64,000 nt of DNA from assembly GCF_003751635.1 (NCBI RefSeq), contig NZ_RJVI01000003.1, positions 310,230 to 374,229 of the forward strand. The letters are read 5' to 3'. Positions 1 to 8,414 of the stretch are shown here, one piece after another. This stretch comes from Inmirania thermothiophila. GTDB lineage: Bacteria; Pseudomonadota; Gammaproteobacteria; DSM-100275. The notes under the pieces are model-generated. The model was not told the DNA's origin. It did not search any database and saw nothing but the letters and a program-made list of their open reading frames with translations. Within the stretch, counting starts at the first letter, position 1. Each line of letters opens with the position of its first letter. The translations under genes and the position numbers were made by a program.

Positions 1-623
1 AGGCGCAGGCGCGGGATCGCGGTCGCCTCGAGGATGCGGGCGAGCAGACGGCCGAGGCGCGCCTCCTGCGGCCGGCGGGTGTCCTGCGCGCCCCACGCGG
101 CGAGGTTGATCCCGGTGAGCACCACCTCCCGGTAGCCCGCCGCCTCGGCCGCGCGGATCTGCCGCAGCACCTCGCCTTCCGGCACCGAGCGGTGGCGCCC
201 GCGGGCGATGCGGGTGATGCAGAAGCTGCAGACGTCGTCGCAGCCGTGCTGGATCGCCACCGTCATGCGCGTGCGCCCCGGCAGCGGCAGGGCCTCGGTG
301 GGCGCGGCGTCGAGGCCCGCGAGCAGGCTGGCCGGATCCAGGTGCACCTCCGCCCCGGGCGCCACCCTGCGCCAGCCTGCCCCATCCACGCGCGGCCCGC
401 AGCCGCACACCAGCACCCGCTTGCCGGCGCGGGCGGCGGCCCGCGCCTGCTGGCGCGACTTGCGCTCGGCCTCCGCGGTGACGGTGCAGGTGTTGACGAT
501 CACCGCCTCGGCCTCCGCGGGGTGATCCACCGGCTCGTGGCCGGCCGCCACCAGCGACGCCCGCAGCCGTGCGGCGTCGAGCTGGTTCATGCGGCAGCCG
601 AGGGTGCGGATGTGGACCTTCAT
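1..623 (-). CDS. mtaB: tRNA t6A37 methylthiotransferase MtaB-like, 3' part outside window
   Basis: Radical-SAM methylthiotransferase of the MiaB/RimO/MtaB family, which adds a methylthio group to modified adenosine 37 of tRNA. The start ATG is at 621-623, and about 207 residues are visible before the window edge. The protein opens with KVHIRTLGCRMNQLD. It carries NTCTVTAEAERKSRQ, the UPF0004 domain with its cluster-binding cysteines, and later CDDVCSFC, the CxxxCxxC of the radical-SAM cluster, followed by ITRIARGRHRS. MtaB is preferred over MiaB because of the short N-terminus and the GYREVVLTGIN segment. The gene is divergent from the MotB-like gene with 65 bp between the starts. The exact subfamily is less certain than the family. 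Confidence 0.85.
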   Translation of the reverse strand, partial: MKVHIRTLGCRMNQLDAARLRASLVAAGHEPVDHPAEAEAVIVNTCTVTAEAERKSRQQARAAARAGKRVLVCGCGPRVDGAGWRRVAPGAEVHLDPASLLAGLDAAPTEALPLPGRTRMTVAIQHGCDDVCSFCITRIARGRHRSVPEGEVLRQIRAAEAAGYREVVLTGINLAAWGAQDTRRPQEARLGRLLARILEATAIPRLR

Positions 624-632
624 GGGGGCGCG

Positions 633-638
633 ATCATA
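633..638 (-). promoter_or_regulatory. Possible -10 box for mtaB
   Basis: TATGAT on the minus strand, about 10 bp upstream of the ATG. No good -35 is seen at 16-18 bp. Transcription would start about 3 nt before the start codon, so the mRNA would be almost leaderless. Weak evidence. Confidence 0.3.
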
Positions 639-688
639 GCACCGCCTGCGCCCTCAAGGGGGCCGGGCAGGCTGCCGATAGGGTCGGC

Positions 689-1417
689 ATGAGGGAAGAG
701 ATGGACAGCGCCGCGGGGGCGGCCCCCGTATTCCCGGATCCGCCGGCGCGGGCGGTCGAGCCGGGCGTGCGCGCCGACGACTGGGCCACGGACTGGGCGG
801 TGCCCTGGTCCGACCTCATGATGACCATGTTCGTCCTCTTCGCCGCCCTCTTCGCCGCCGGCCTCACCCGCGGCGAGGGGCCGCGATCGCCGGGCGCGGT
901 GGAGCAGGTCGCGCAGCCTCGGCCGACCCCCAGCCTCGAGCCGCTGACGCGCATCGACGTGCTCGAGCGCAGCCGCGAGGCCGTGCGCGAGGCGCGCATG
1001 GAAGAGGTGGACGTGGTCCTCACCCGGGACAATGCCGTGCGCGTCAGCGTGCGCGGCCCGCTCTTCTTCGACCTCGGCAGCGACGCCCTGCGCCCCGAGG
1101 CGCAGGCCTTCCTGCGGCGGCTGGCCGAGATCATCCGCGCCACGCCCTACCGCGTGCAGGTGATCGGCCACACCGACGACTACCCGACGCGCGGCGGACG
1201 CTTCCCCACCAACTGGGAGCTGTCGGTGCTGCGTGCCACCCGCGTCGCGCGTTTCCTCATCGAGGAAGGCGGGGTCGAGCCCGCCCGTTTCACGGTCATG
1301 GGCCGCGCCTCCTACGATCCGGTGGTGCCGAACCTCAGCGACCGGCACCGCGCCCTCAACCGCCGCGTCGACATCCTCATCACGCGGGAGCGCTTCGTGC
1401 CGGAGGCGGGGACGTGA
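689..1417 (+). CDS. MotB-like stator subunit, OmpA/MotB domain
   Basis: A 242-residue inner-membrane protein of the MotB type. A short cytoplasmic N-terminus leads to one membrane segment (about residues 39-59) that begins PWSDLMMTMFV. Asp42 sits where MotB carries its proton-binding aspartate. After a linker comes an OmpA-like peptidoglycan-binding domain (about 116-235) with FFDLGSDALRPEA, VIGHTDD, NWELSVLRA and NRRVDI. ATG 689 is chosen because an AGGG lies 5 nt upstream and the longer reading frame (from 569) has no signal. The stop overlaps the next GTG by 4 bp. MotB precedes MotA here, the reverse of the usual motA-motB order, and no other flagellar structural gene is in view. A flagellar stator is the most likely role; another ion-driven motor is possible. 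Confidence 0.8.
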   Translation: MREEMDSAAGAAPVFPDPPARAVEPGVRADDWATDWAVPWSDLMMTMFVLFAALFAAGLTRGEGPRSPGAVEQVAQPRPTPSLEPLTRIDVLERSREAVREARMEEVDVVLTRDNAVRVSVRGPLFFDLGSDALRPEAQAFLRRLAEIIRATPYRVQVIGHTDDYPTRGGRFPTNWELSVLRATRVARFLIEEGGVEPARFTVMGRASYDPVVPNLSDRHRALNRRVDILITRERFVPEAGT

Positions 1418-2268
1418 GCCGCTGGAACTGGATCGGCGCGGGGCTCGCCCTCCTGGCCCTGGCGGCCGCCTTCGCCGCCGGCGGCCATCCGGGCCTCTAC
1501 CTCAACCTCGCGGGCTTCGCCATCGTCGCCGCCGGCACCGCGGGGGCGGCGCTCCTCAGCTACCCGCTGGGGGACCTGCGGGCGGCCTGGCGGGTGGCGC
1601 GCAACGCCCTCACGGTGGAGCCGCCCGGCGGAGACGCCATCGTGGAGACCCTCATGGACCTTTCGGTGCGGTCCCGCCGCGACGGCATCCTCGCGCTGGA
1701 GGCCGCGGGCGACCAGAGCACGGTGAGCTTCCTCAAGCGCGCCCTGGACCTGCTGGTGGACGGCTACCGCGGCGCCGAGCTGCGCGAGATCCTCTACACC
1801 GAGATGGAATACTTCCGCCTGCGGCGCACCCATCACGAGCGCATCTTCCGCCACCTCGCGCGGCTGGCCCCGGCCTTCGGTGTCGCCGGCAGCGTGGTCG
1901 GCCTCATCGGCATGCTCGGGGGCATCGGCGATCCCGAGGTCATCGTGCGCATGATCCCCATCGCCCTCACCTCGACCCTCTACGGCATCCTCGCCGCCAA
2001 CTTCCTCTTCGTGCCCCTGGCCGAGTGCATCCACGCCAAGACCCGCCGCGAGCTGCTCGCCCAGAAGCTCATCAGCGACGGTGTGCTCGCCATCGCCTCC
2101 GAGCACAACACCCTGCGTCTGCAGAAGAAGCTCGAGTCCTTCCTTACCCCGGCCGAGCGGCCGCGGCCGGTGGCGAGCCTCGAGGAGCTGCGCGAGCGCT
2201 ACCGCCGCCTGCGCGAGCAGGAGGAGGCGCGCACGCAGGGCCGGCAGGAGGCCGAGGCACAGGGATGA
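1414..2268 (+). CDS. MotA-like stator subunit, MotA/TolQ/ExbB family
   Basis: 284 residues, the usual MotA length. Two membrane segments lie near the N-terminus (about 5-23 and 30-50), then a cytoplasmic loop with SRRDGILALEAAG. That loop matches the MotA region carrying the charged residues that contact the flagellar rotor (Arg88/89, Glu96 here). Two further segments follow: APAFGVAGSVVGLIGML (153-169) and PIALTSTLYGILAANFLFV (182-200). The last 50 residues are highly charged and probably helical. The start GTG overlaps the MotB-like stop, and the stop overlaps the exonuclease start, each by 4 bp, so all three are translationally coupled. The pair would form an ion channel across the inner membrane. 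Confidence 0.82.
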   Translation: MSRWNWIGAGLALLALAAAFAAGGHPGLYLNLAGFAIVAAGTAGAALLSYPLGDLRAAWRVARNALTVEPPGGDAIVETLMDLSVRSRRDGILALEAAGDQSTVSFLKRALDLLVDGYRGAELREILYTEMEYFRLRRTHHERIFRHLARLAPAFGVAGSVVGLIGMLGGIGDPEVIVRMIPIALTSTLYGILAANFLFVPLAECIHAKTRRELLAQKLISDGVLAIASEHNTLRLQKKLESFLTPAERPRPVASLEELRERYRRLREQEEARTQGRQEAEAQG

Positions 2269-2822
2269 GCCGGTTGGCGGCGGACGCCGTGGTGGTGGTG
2301 GACGTGGAGGCCACCTGCTGGCGCGGCCCGCCGCCCCCCGGGGAGCGCCCCGAGATCGTCGAGATCGGGGTCTGCGTGCTGGACGCGCGGGCGCGGGCCC
2401 TCGGCGAGACCGCCTCCATCCTCGTGCGGCCCGAGCGCTCCCGCGTGAGCGCCTTCTGCACCGAGCTCACGGGGCTGACCCCGGAGGCGGTGGCCGGGGG
2501 GATGTCCTTCGCCGAGGCCTGCACGCGGCTGCGCCGGGCCTGGGCCGCTAAGCGCCGGGTCTGGGCCTCCTGGGGCGACTACGACCGCCTCCAGTTCCAG
2601 CGCCAGTGCGCCGAGGCCGGGGTCGCCTATCCCTTCGGCCCGAGCCATCTCAACGTCAAGGCGCTGGCGGCGCTGGCCTGGGGCTGGGACGCCCCGTGCG
2701 GCCTCGGGGAGGCGCTGGAGCGGCTCGGGATGCGCTTCGAGGGGCGCCCCCACCGGGGCATCGACGACGCCCGCAATGTGGCGCGGGTGCTGGCGCGGAT
2801 CCTCTGGGGCATCGGCGTCTAG
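2265..2822 (+). CDS. DEDDh-type 3'-5' exonuclease, ERI1/KapD-like
   Basis: 185 residues, almost entirely one RNase T-like exonuclease domain. The acidic motifs are visible: Exo I VVDVEAT (Asp13, Glu15), Exo II WGDYD (Asp105), and Exo III HRGIDDARN (His163, Asp167/168). The histidine spacing makes it DEDDh. The closest recognisable relatives are the ERI1/KapD-like exonucleases rather than the DNA polymerase epsilon subunit. Substrate (RNA or DNA) cannot be read from the sequence. ATG 2265 overlaps the MotA-like stop by 4 bp, so it is the third gene of the stator operon. The stop at 2822 is followed by the convergent tRNA-Lys gene. Confidence 0.85.
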   Translation: MSRLAADAVVVVDVEATCWRGPPPPGERPEIVEIGVCVLDARARALGETASILVRPERSRVSAFCTELTGLTPEAVAGGMSFAEACTRLRRAWAAKRRVWASWGDYDRLQFQRQCAEAGVAYPFGPSHLNVKALAALAWGWDAPCGLGEALERLGMRFEGRPHRGIDDARNVARVLARILWGIGV

Positions 2823-2850
2823 CCGGGGCCGGGGGTGCCGCCGAGCGTGG

Positions 2851-2926
2851 TGGTGGGCCGTGCAGGAGTCGAACCTGCGACCTACGGATTAAAAGTCCGC
2901 TGCTCTACCGGCTGAGCTAACGGCCC
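2851..2926 (-). tRNA. tRNA-Lys (anticodon TTT)
   Basis: 76 nt on the minus strand, with the 3' CCA encoded (2851-2853). The 7-bp acceptor stem GGGCCGT/ACGGCCC is perfect. The anticodon loop reads CTTTTAA, giving anticodon TTT, and the T arm contains GGTTCGACTCC. It is the only tRNA in this part of the window. Confidence 0.97.
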
Positions 2927-2960
2927 GGCCGCGCGCCTTGCAGGGGCGCGGTGCCGGCGG

Positions 2961-2989
2961 ATGATAGCCGTCCCCGGGCGGCGCCGCAA
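2961..2989 (-). promoter_or_regulatory. Promoter of tRNA-Lys
   Basis: Minus-strand -35 TTGCGG (2984-2989), 17-bp spacer, -10 TATCAT (2961-2966). The predicted start near 2954 gives a leader of about 28 nt before the tRNA. Confidence 0.65.
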
Positions 2990-2999
2990 AAGGCCGCGC

Positions 3000-4199
3000 C
3001 TACACCGCCTCCAGGCGCCGCATCCTCGCGGGGAGCAGGCGCAGGTCCGCCAGCGCCGTCAGCAGCGCCGCCCCCCACGTGGCCTCGCCCTCGTAGACCA
3101 TGCGGTAGTACTGCACCTTCATGGTCAGGGCGGCGCCGAGGATGATGGCCCCCAGGGCGAGGAAGGAGCCGAGGGCGAGGGTGGAGACGCCGGTGACGCC
3201 CTGGCCGATGGTGCAGCCGAGGCCCAGCACCCCGCCGATGCCCATGAGCGCCCCGCCCGCCACGTGGGCGAGGGCGTCGCGCAGGTCGCGGAACCACTCG
3301 ACGCGGAAGCCGCCGCTCGCCAGCGCCCACAGCAGCGAGCCCAGGATCACCCCGGCCACGGAGACCACGCCGAAGGTGACGAGTCCCGGCGGGAAGCCCT
3401 GCATCGCGAGATAGAGGGTCTCACCCGAGGGATTGACGAAGGTGAAGGACTGCACCCCGACCCCCGCCGGCGGCTGCTCGGCGAAGTCCGCGAACTCCTT
3501 CCAGTCGGCGCCCCAGGGTCCGCCGGTGACGTACCAGGCGCCGACCACCACCGCCCCCACCACGAGGCCGCCGACGATGTTGTCGGCGGTGCGGAAGTGC
3601 TCCGAGCGGAAGGCGAACCAGACCAGCCCCGCCACCAGGGCGGCGCCGAGGGCGTAGTGCAGGGCGCCGGACCAGGGCCCCCCCGCGCCCAGGAGGGTGC
3701 CGAGCTCCTGGCTCGGGATCCCCAGCGCCGCGAGGTCGATGCTCAGGGGCAGCATCCAGGAGTGGAACACGACCCCGTAGAAGTCCGTGCGGGTCATGAG
3801 GAAGGCGAACAGCCCCATGACCAGGAACACCACCAGCGACTTGAGGTTGCCGCCGCCGATGCGCACCAGCGTCTTGTTGCCGCAGCCCGAGGCGAGGGTC
3901 ATGCCGATGCCGAAGAGCAGGCCGCCGAGGAGGAAGCGGGGCCACATGAAGAGGGCGCTGCGATAGGGCGGGCGGGTGCCGCTGAGGTCGAGGATGCCCG
4001 CGGCCTCGAGCGCCAGCGTGCCGGCGGTGGCGACGGCGATGGCGAAGAGCCAGGCGCGGATGCGGCCGGTGTGGCCCATGTTGACCAGGTCCGAGACTGC
4101 ACCCATGGTGCAGAAGTTGGTCTTGTTGGCCACCGCGCCCAGCACCAGCGACAGCACGAAGACGGCGCCGAGCACCTTCTGGGTGATCTCGAGCTCCAC
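3000..4199 (-). CDS. YeeE/YedE-family sulfur-compound transporter
   Basis: Polytopic inner-membrane protein of 399 residues, the length of full YeeE/YedE (TsuA-like) permeases, which take up thiosulfate or related sulfur compounds. The three cysteine-centred signatures of the family are present: NKTNFCTMGAVSD near the N-terminus, LASGCGNKTLVRIGGGN in the middle, and LGLGCTIGQGVTG near the end. In TsuA the equivalent cysteines line the thiosulfate path (family knowledge). The start is GTG at 4197-4199, preceded by GGAGGAG and directly upstream of that by a 10-bp stem-loop. It lies downstream of queC but is separated by about 120 bp, so it probably has its own promoter. The exact substrate is unknown; some relatives are linked to selenium. 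Confidence 0.85.
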   Translation of the reverse strand: MELEITQKVLGAVFVLSLVLGAVANKTNFCTMGAVSDLVNMGHTGRIRAWLFAIAVATAGTLALEAAGILDLSGTRPPYRSALFMWPRFLLGGLLFGIGMTLASGCGNKTLVRIGGGNLKSLVVFLVMGLFAFLMTRTDFYGVVFHSWMLPLSIDLAALGIPSQELGTLLGAGGPWSGALHYALGAALVAGLVWFAFRSEHFRTADNIVGGLVVGAVVVGAWYVTGGPWGADWKEFADFAEQPPAGVGVQSFTFVNPSGETLYLAMQGFPPGLVTFGVVSVAGVILGSLLWALASGGFRVEWFRDLRDALAHVAGGALMGIGGVLGLGCTIGQGVTGVSTLALGSFLALGAIILGAALTMKVQYYRMVYEGEATWGAALLTALADLRLLPARMRRLEAV

Positions 4200-4212
4200 C
4201 GCGGTCTCCTCC

Positions 4213-4244
4213 GAATCCGGCCTTCGAGGCTCTGGGCCGGATTC
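4213..4244 (-). promoter_or_regulatory. Perfect 10-bp inverted repeat in the leader of the YeeE/YedE gene
   Basis: GAATCCGGCC at 4213-4222 and its exact complement at 4235-4244, with a 12-nt loop. In the mRNA the stem ends immediately before the GGAGGAG ribosome binding site and the GTG start. The surrounding intergenic stretch 4200-4322 also holds an AT-rich patch (4287-4299, AAAATATCT core) that may belong to a promoter, but I cannot place clear -35/-10 boxes. There is no U run, so it is not a simple terminator. Confidence 0.45.
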
Positions 4245-4322
4245 TACCCGCGCCCCGCGGGCACCGGGCCCGGGCGGATCCCAGAAAATATCTATGGAAT
4301 CCCAAGCACCCCTGATGGCCGG

Positions 4323-4994
4323 TCAGCGGTAGCGCGTCGGGTCCGGCAGTCCCGCCTCGGCGAAGCCTTGGGCGCGCAGGCGGCAGGCGTCGCAGCGGCC
4401 GCAGGCGCGTCCCTCGGCGTCCGCCTGGTAGCAGGAGACGGTGAGGGCGTAGTCGACCCCGAGGCGGACGCCCTCGCGGATGATCTCGGCCTTGCGCAAG
4501 CGGAGCAGGGGGGCGTGGATGCGGAAGCGCCGGCCCTCGACACCGGCGCGGGTGGCGAGGTTGGCGAGGCGTTCGAAGGCCTCGACGAAGGCGGGGCGGC
4601 AGTCAGGGTAGCCCGAGTAGTCGACGGCGTTGACGCCGACGAAGATGTCCGCCGCGCCGAGCACCTCCGCCCAGCCCAGGGCCAGGGCCAGCAGCACGGT
4701 GTTGCGCGCCGGGACGTAGGTGACCGGGATGCCCTCGGTGGGCGCGGTGGGGACGGCGATGGCCGGGTCGGTGAGGGCGGAGCCGCCGATGGCGCCGAGG
4801 TCGATGGCCACCACCTTGTGCGCGACGGCGCCGAGGGCGGCGGCGATGCGGGCGGCGGCGGCGAGCTCGGCGTCGTGGCGCTGGCCGTAGCGGACGCTGA
4901 GGGCGTGGCAGGCGAAGCCGCGCGCCCGCGCGATGGCGAGGGTGGTGGCCGAGTCGAGGCCTCCCGAGAGCAGCACCACCGCGGGGGTGCTCAT
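4323..4994 (-). CDS. queC: 7-cyano-7-deazaguanine synthase QueC
   Basis: 223 residues. Converts 7-carboxy-7-deazaguanine to preQ0 using ATP and ammonia, in the cytoplasm, on the way to queuosine. The N-type ATP-pyrophosphatase loop [11 protein letters not shown] is at the start, and the zinc site [18 protein letters not shown] is near the C-terminus. [19 protein letters not shown] is the family signature. The start ATG 4994 overlaps the queE stop by 4 bp, so the two are translationally coupled; the neighbour supplies this enzyme's substrate. Confidence 0.96.
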   Translation of the reverse strand: MSTPAVVLLSGGLDSATTLAIARARGFACHALSVRYGQRHDAELAAAARIAAALGAVAHKVVAIDLGAIGGSALTDPAIAVPTAPTEGIPVTYVPARNTVLLALALGWAEVLGAADIFVGVNAVDYSGYPDCRPAFVEAFERLANLATRAGVEGRRFRIHAPLLRLRKAEIIREGVRLGVDYALTVSCYQADAEGRACGRCDACRLRAQGFAEAGLPDPTRYR

Positions 4995-5635
4995 CGGCCG
5001 CGCACCTCGCCCCAGAGCAGCTTGTGCAGCTGGAGCTGGAGCCGCACCGGCAGGGCGTCGGCGAGGATCCACTCGGCCAGCGTGGCCGCCTCCAGCTCGC
5101 CCCAGGCGGGGGCGAGGAGCACGGTGCAGCGCGCGTCGAGGCGGTGCCGCACGACCACCTCGCGGGCCCACTCGTAGTCCGCGCGGTCGGTGAGCACCAG
5201 CTTGACCTGATCCTGGGGGCGCAGCCGCCCGAGGTTGGCCCAGCGGTTGCGCCCGCTCTCCCCCGAGCCCGGCGTCTTGAGATCCATGACCACGGTCACA
5301 CGCGGGTCGATCCCGCCGATGTCCAGCGCTCCCGAGGTCTCGAGGCTGACCGCGTAGCCGGCGTCGCACAGGCGCGAGAGGAGCTCGCGGCAGCCGGCCT
5401 GGGCCAGCGGCTCGCCGCCGGTGACGCAGGCCGCGGGGGCCGGGGGCAGGGCGCGCACCGCCTCCACCACCGCCGCCACCGACATCGTCTCGCCGCCGCT
5501 GAAGGCATAGGCGGTGTCGCAGTAGCGGCAGCGCAGCGGGCAGCCGGTCAGGCGCACGAACACCGTCGGCAGGCCCGCGGCGAGGCCCTCGCCCTGCAGC
5601 GAGCGGAAGATCTCGGTGACGCGAAGCTGCGCCAT
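4991..5635 (-). CDS. queE: 7-carboxy-7-deazaguanine synthase QueE
   Basis: 214 residues. A radical-SAM enzyme that contracts 6-carboxytetrahydropterin to 7-carboxy-7-deazaguanine. The N-terminus [20 protein letters not shown] and the cluster motif [10 protein letters not shown] (CxxxCxxC) are clear, followed by VTGGEPL, the usual SAM-contacting GGE motif. It lies between cpoB (7 nt gap) and queC (4-bp overlap). The position of queE-queC downstream of tol-pal-cpoB is common in gammaproteobacteria. Confidence 0.95.
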   Translation of the reverse strand: MAQLRVTEIFRSLQGEGLAAGLPTVFVRLTGCPLRCRYCDTAYAFSGGETMSVAAVVEAVRALPPAPAACVTGGEPLAQAGCRELLSRLCDAGYAVSLETSGALDIGGIDPRVTVVMDLKTPGSGESGRNRWANLGRLRPQDQVKLVLTDRADYEWAREVVVRHRLDARCTVLLAPAWGELEAATLAEWILADALPVRLQLQLHKLLWGEVRGR

Positions 5636-5642
5636 CCGTGCC

Positions 5643-6530
5643 TCAGCGCCCCTCCCGCTTCATCCGCTGAAGCCGCTGGGAGGCGAGGCGGGCGGCGGTG
5701 CTCTGCGGGAAGCGCTGCAGCACCTCGTTGAGGGTGGCCCGGGCCTCGTCCCAGCGCCGCAGCTCGTACTGGCAGAAGCCGATCTTGAGCAGGGCGTCCG
5801 GCACCTTGGGGCTGTCTGGGAAGCCCCCCACCACCTTGCGGAACTCAGCCAGGGCCTGCTCGAACTGCCGGGTCACGTAGTAGGCCTCGCCGAGCCAGTA
5901 CTGGGCGTTGTCGGCGTAGCCCCCCTTGGGATAGCGGCCGAGGAAGGCCTGGAACTCGGCGATGGCGCGGTCGTAGCGGCCCTCCTTGAGGAGGTCGAAG
6001 GCGAGCTGGTAGGCGGCCTGCTCCTGGAGGGGGTCGGTCGCGGCGGCCGGCGCGGGCGCAGGGGCCGGCGCGGCACCCGCGGGCGGGGTCGCGGCCGGCG
6101 CCGCAGGTGGCGCGGCCGCGTTCCCCGGGGCGCCCGGCGCGGGGGCGGAGGGGGCCGGCGCGGACAGTGCGGAGACAGCGGGCGCCGCGACGGAGGGCGC
6201 GGGGGCCGCGGGGGTGCCGGCCGCCTCCAGCCGCCGCAGGCGCCGGTCCAGGTCGAGGTAGAGCTCGCGCTGGCGCCTGCCGATCCCCGCAAGCTCGTGG
6301 CCCTGAGTCTCGACCTCGTCGCGCAGGGCCTGCACCTCGCGCTGCAGCGCCTCGAGGCGGCCCAGCAGCTCCAGCACCGCGGCGCTGACGGCGGGCGCGG
6401 CGGGGGCCGGCACGGCCTGCGCCGGTGCCGTCTGTGCCGGTGCCGCCGCCGTGCCCGGGGCGGGCGCAGGCGCCGGCTGGGCCGGCGCGCCCAGCGGCAC
6501 CAGCAGCGCGGGAAGCAGCAGCCGCCTCAT
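5643..6530 (-). CDS. cpoB: Tol-Pal associated periplasmic protein CpoB (YbgF)
   Basis: 295 residues, secreted: signal peptide MRRLLLPALLVPLGAPAQ, then a long Ala/Pro-rich low-complexity stretch. A coiled-coil segment (LLGRLEALQREVQALRDEV region) corresponds to the trimerising domain of YbgF. The C-terminal half is TPR repeats (YQLAFDLLKEGRYDRAIAEF, YWLGEAYYVTRQFEQALAEF). CpoB links peptidoglycan synthesis (PBP1B) with Tol-driven outer-membrane constriction. ATG 6530 overlaps the pal stop by 4 bp and precedes the signal peptide, so an upstream start at 6581 is rejected. A second Ala/Pro-rich insertion between coiled coil and TPR is longer than usual. Confidence 0.93.
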   Translation of the reverse strand: MRRLLLPALLVPLGAPAQPAPAPAPGTAAAPAQTAPAQAVPAPAAPAVSAAVLELLGRLEALQREVQALRDEVETQGHELAGIGRRQRELYLDLDRRLRRLEAAGTPAAPAPSVAAPAVSALSAPAPSAPAPGAPGNAAAPPAAPAATPPAGAAPAPAPAPAAATDPLQEQAAYQLAFDLLKEGRYDRAIAEFQAFLGRYPKGGYADNAQYWLGEAYYVTRQFEQALAEFRKVVGGFPDSPKVPDALLKIGFCQYELRRWDEARATLNEVLQRFPQSTAARLASQRLQRMKREGR

Positions 6531-7096
6531 GGCGCGTCGTGCCCCGGGTAGCGGATCTCGACGCGGCGGTTGAGGCGCCAAGCCGACTCGTCGTGGCCGA
6601 GCGCGGCCGGGCGCTCCTCGCCGTAGCTCACCACCTCGATCTGGCCGGGCTGCACCCCGAGGAAGAGCATGAGCTGGCGCACCGCCATCGCCCGCCGCTC
6701 GCCGAGGCCGAGGTTGTACTCCCGCGTGCCGCGCTCGTCGGCATGGCCCTCGAGGCGCACCTTCACCTGCGGCCGCGAGGCCAGGTACTGGGCGTGGGCG
6801 GCGATGAGCTCGCGCTCGCGCGGCTTGATCTCGGTGCTGTCGAAGTCGAAGTAGAGGACCCGCTCGCGCAGGGGGCTCGCCGGGTCGTCGAGGGGGTCCA
6901 TGGGCGGCACCGCCTCGGGCTGCACCGCGGCGGCCTCGGCCCCGGGTCGGGCGGCGCCGGCCTCCGCGGCACCGCCGGCGGGCACGCCCTTCTCCTCCAC
7001 CGGCGGCGCGGACGCCGGCTCCTGGGGGGCGGGCGTGGCGCAGGCGGCGAGCAGGACGGCGCCGGCAAGCAGCGTGAGCAGGGTGCGATGGCTCAT
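6527..7096 (-). CDS. pal: Peptidoglycan-associated lipoprotein Pal
   Basis: 189 residues. Lipoprotein signal with lipobox LLAAC (Cys19), then about 50 residues of Ala/Pro/Glu-rich linker. An OmpA-like domain follows: VLYFDFDSTEIKPRE, LEGHADERGTREYNLGLGE and NRRVEI. The Asp and Arg that hold meso-diaminopimelate in OmpA-like domains are present. The protein anchors the outer membrane to peptidoglycan and binds TolB. It follows tolB after 4 nt and overlaps cpoB. Confidence 0.96.
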   Translation of the reverse strand: MSHRTLLTLLAGAVLLAACATPAPQEPASAPPVEEKGVPAGGAAEAGAARPGAEAAAVQPEAVPPMDPLDDPASPLRERVLYFDFDSTEIKPRERELIAAHAQYLASRPQVKVRLEGHADERGTREYNLGLGERRAMAVRQLMLFLGVQPGQIEVVSYGEERPAALGHDESAWRLNRRVEIRYPGHDAP

Positions 7097-7100
7097 GGCG

Positions 7101-8414
7101 TCACTCCGTGGGCTGGTTGAAGGGGGACCAGGCGGGCTCGCGCACGTCGCCCGCCTCCGGGACCAGGCGCTGCTGGACGCGTCCGTCCACCGAGACCGCT
7201 GCGAGGACGCCGCGGCCGCGGTCGCGCGTGGCGTAGAGGATCATGCTGCCGTTGGGGGCGAAGCTCGGCGACTCGTCCAGGGTGCCGTCGGTGAGCACCC
7301 GCATCAGGCCGGTGTCGAGCTCCAGCACCGCGACGCGGTAGCGGCCCCCGTCGCCGTTGACCAGGGCCAGCCGCTTGCCGTCGGGGGAGACCGAGGCGCG
7401 GGCGTTGTACTCGCCCTCGAAGGTGACGCGCTCGGGCCGCCCGCCGGCGGCGGGGACGCGGTAGATCTGGGGCCGGCCGCTGCGGTCGGAGGTGAAGTAG
7501 AGGGTCCTGCCGTCCGGCGCCCAGACGGGCTCGGTGTCGATGGCGAGGCTGCGGGTGATGCGGCGCAGGCTGCGGTCCACGAGGTCCATGACGTAGATCT
7601 CGAGATTGCCGTCCTTGGACAGCGCCATCGCCATCCGCCGCCCATCCGGCGACCACGCCGGGGCGCCGTTGATGCCCGCGAACGAGGCCAGGCGCGCCCG
7701 CTCCCCGGTGGCGATCTCCTGGACGTAGATGGCCGGCCGTCCGCCCTCGAAGGAGACGTAGGCGAGGCGCTCGCCGTCCGGCGACCAGGCCGGGGAGAGC
7801 AGCGGCTCGGGCGAGCGCAGCACGGTGCGGGCGTCGAAGCCGTCGGAGTCGGCCACCTTGAGCTCGTAGCGCAGGGGGCCGGCGGCCTCCGGCAGGGCGA
7901 CCACGTAGGCGATGCGCGTGTCGAAGGCGCCGCGCTCGCCGGTGAGCCGCTCGTAGACGAGGTCGGCGATGCGGTGCGCGGTCCGGCGCAGGGTGTCGCC
8001 GCGGGCCGGGATGCTGAAGCCGAGCAGCTGCTCGCCGCGGAAGACGTCGAAGAGCTGGAACTGGACCGTGTAGGCATCCGGGCCCATGGCGCGCAGCCGC
8101 CCGATGAGGAGGCTGCCGGCGTCGAGGGCGCGCCAGTCGGGGAAGCGGATCTCCTCCGCCCGCGTCGGCCGCGCGATGAGGTCGCGCTCGGCGAGGGGCG
8201 CGAAGCGGCCGCTGCGGCGCAGGTCCGCGGCCACCACGGCGGCGATGTCCAGGGGCGGCGCGGCGGCGGGCCCCTGCCAGCCGAAGGGGACGACGGCGAT
8301 GGGCAGCGCCCCCTCGATGCCGCGGGTGATCTCGATGGTAAGCACGGCGCGTGCGGACGGTGCCGCGGCGGCGAGCAGCAGGGCGACCAGCGGCAGGATG
8401 CGGCGCACGTTCAC
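7101..8414 (-). CDS. tolB: Tol-Pal system beta-propeller protein TolB
   Basis: 437 residues, periplasmic. The signal peptide ([23 protein letters not shown], here in two parts: residues 1-10 charged, 11-20 hydrophobic) is followed by an N-terminal alpha/beta domain with [16 protein letters not shown]. Six propeller blades with repeated SPDG motifs ([49 protein letters not shown]) complete it. GTG 8414 is chosen because it overlaps the tolA stop by 4 bp and starts the signal peptide; another GTG lies two codons further in. Confidence 0.95.
   Translation of the reverse strand: MNVRRILPLVALLLAAAAPSARAVLTIEITRGIEGALPIAVVPFGWQGPAAAPPLDIAAVVAADLRRSGRFAPLAERDLIARPTRAEEIRFPDWRALDAGSLLIGRLRAMGPDAYTVQFQLFDVFRGEQLLGFSIPARGDTLRRTAHRIADLVYERLTGERGAFDTRIAYVVALPEAAGPLRYELKVADSDGFDARTVLRSPEPLLSPAWSPDGERLAYVSFEGGRPAIYVQEIATGERARLASFAGINGAPAWSPDGRRMAMALSKDGNLEIYVMDLVDRSLRRITRSLAIDTEPVWAPDGRTLYFTSDRSGRPQIYRVPAAGGRPERVTFEGEYNARASVSPDGKRLALVNGDGGRYRVAVLELDTGLMRVLTDGTLDESPSFAPNGSMILYATRDRGRGVLAAVSVDGRVQQRLVPEAGDVREPAWSPFNQPTE

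Noticed and set aside
569..688. Upstream extension of the MotB-like protein
   Set aside because: The first 40 codons run into the mtaB start and promoter region, are Arg/Gly-rich and have no ribosome binding site; ATG 689 gives the normal short MotB N-terminus.
689..2822. Zorya defence system
   Set aside because: The MotA-like protein has normal MotA length and no long ZorA tail, and no ZorC, ZorD or ZorE relative is nearby. Kept only as a possibility in the findings.
2606..2920. Plus-strand reading frame ending CRSRTCDLRIKSPLLYRLS
   Set aside because: It is the antisense reading of the tRNA-Lys gene, a well-known false protein signature.
4995..5642. preQ1 riboswitch ahead of queE-queC
   Set aside because: queE follows cpoB with a 7-nt gap and queC overlaps queE, leaving no leader in which the aptamer could fold.
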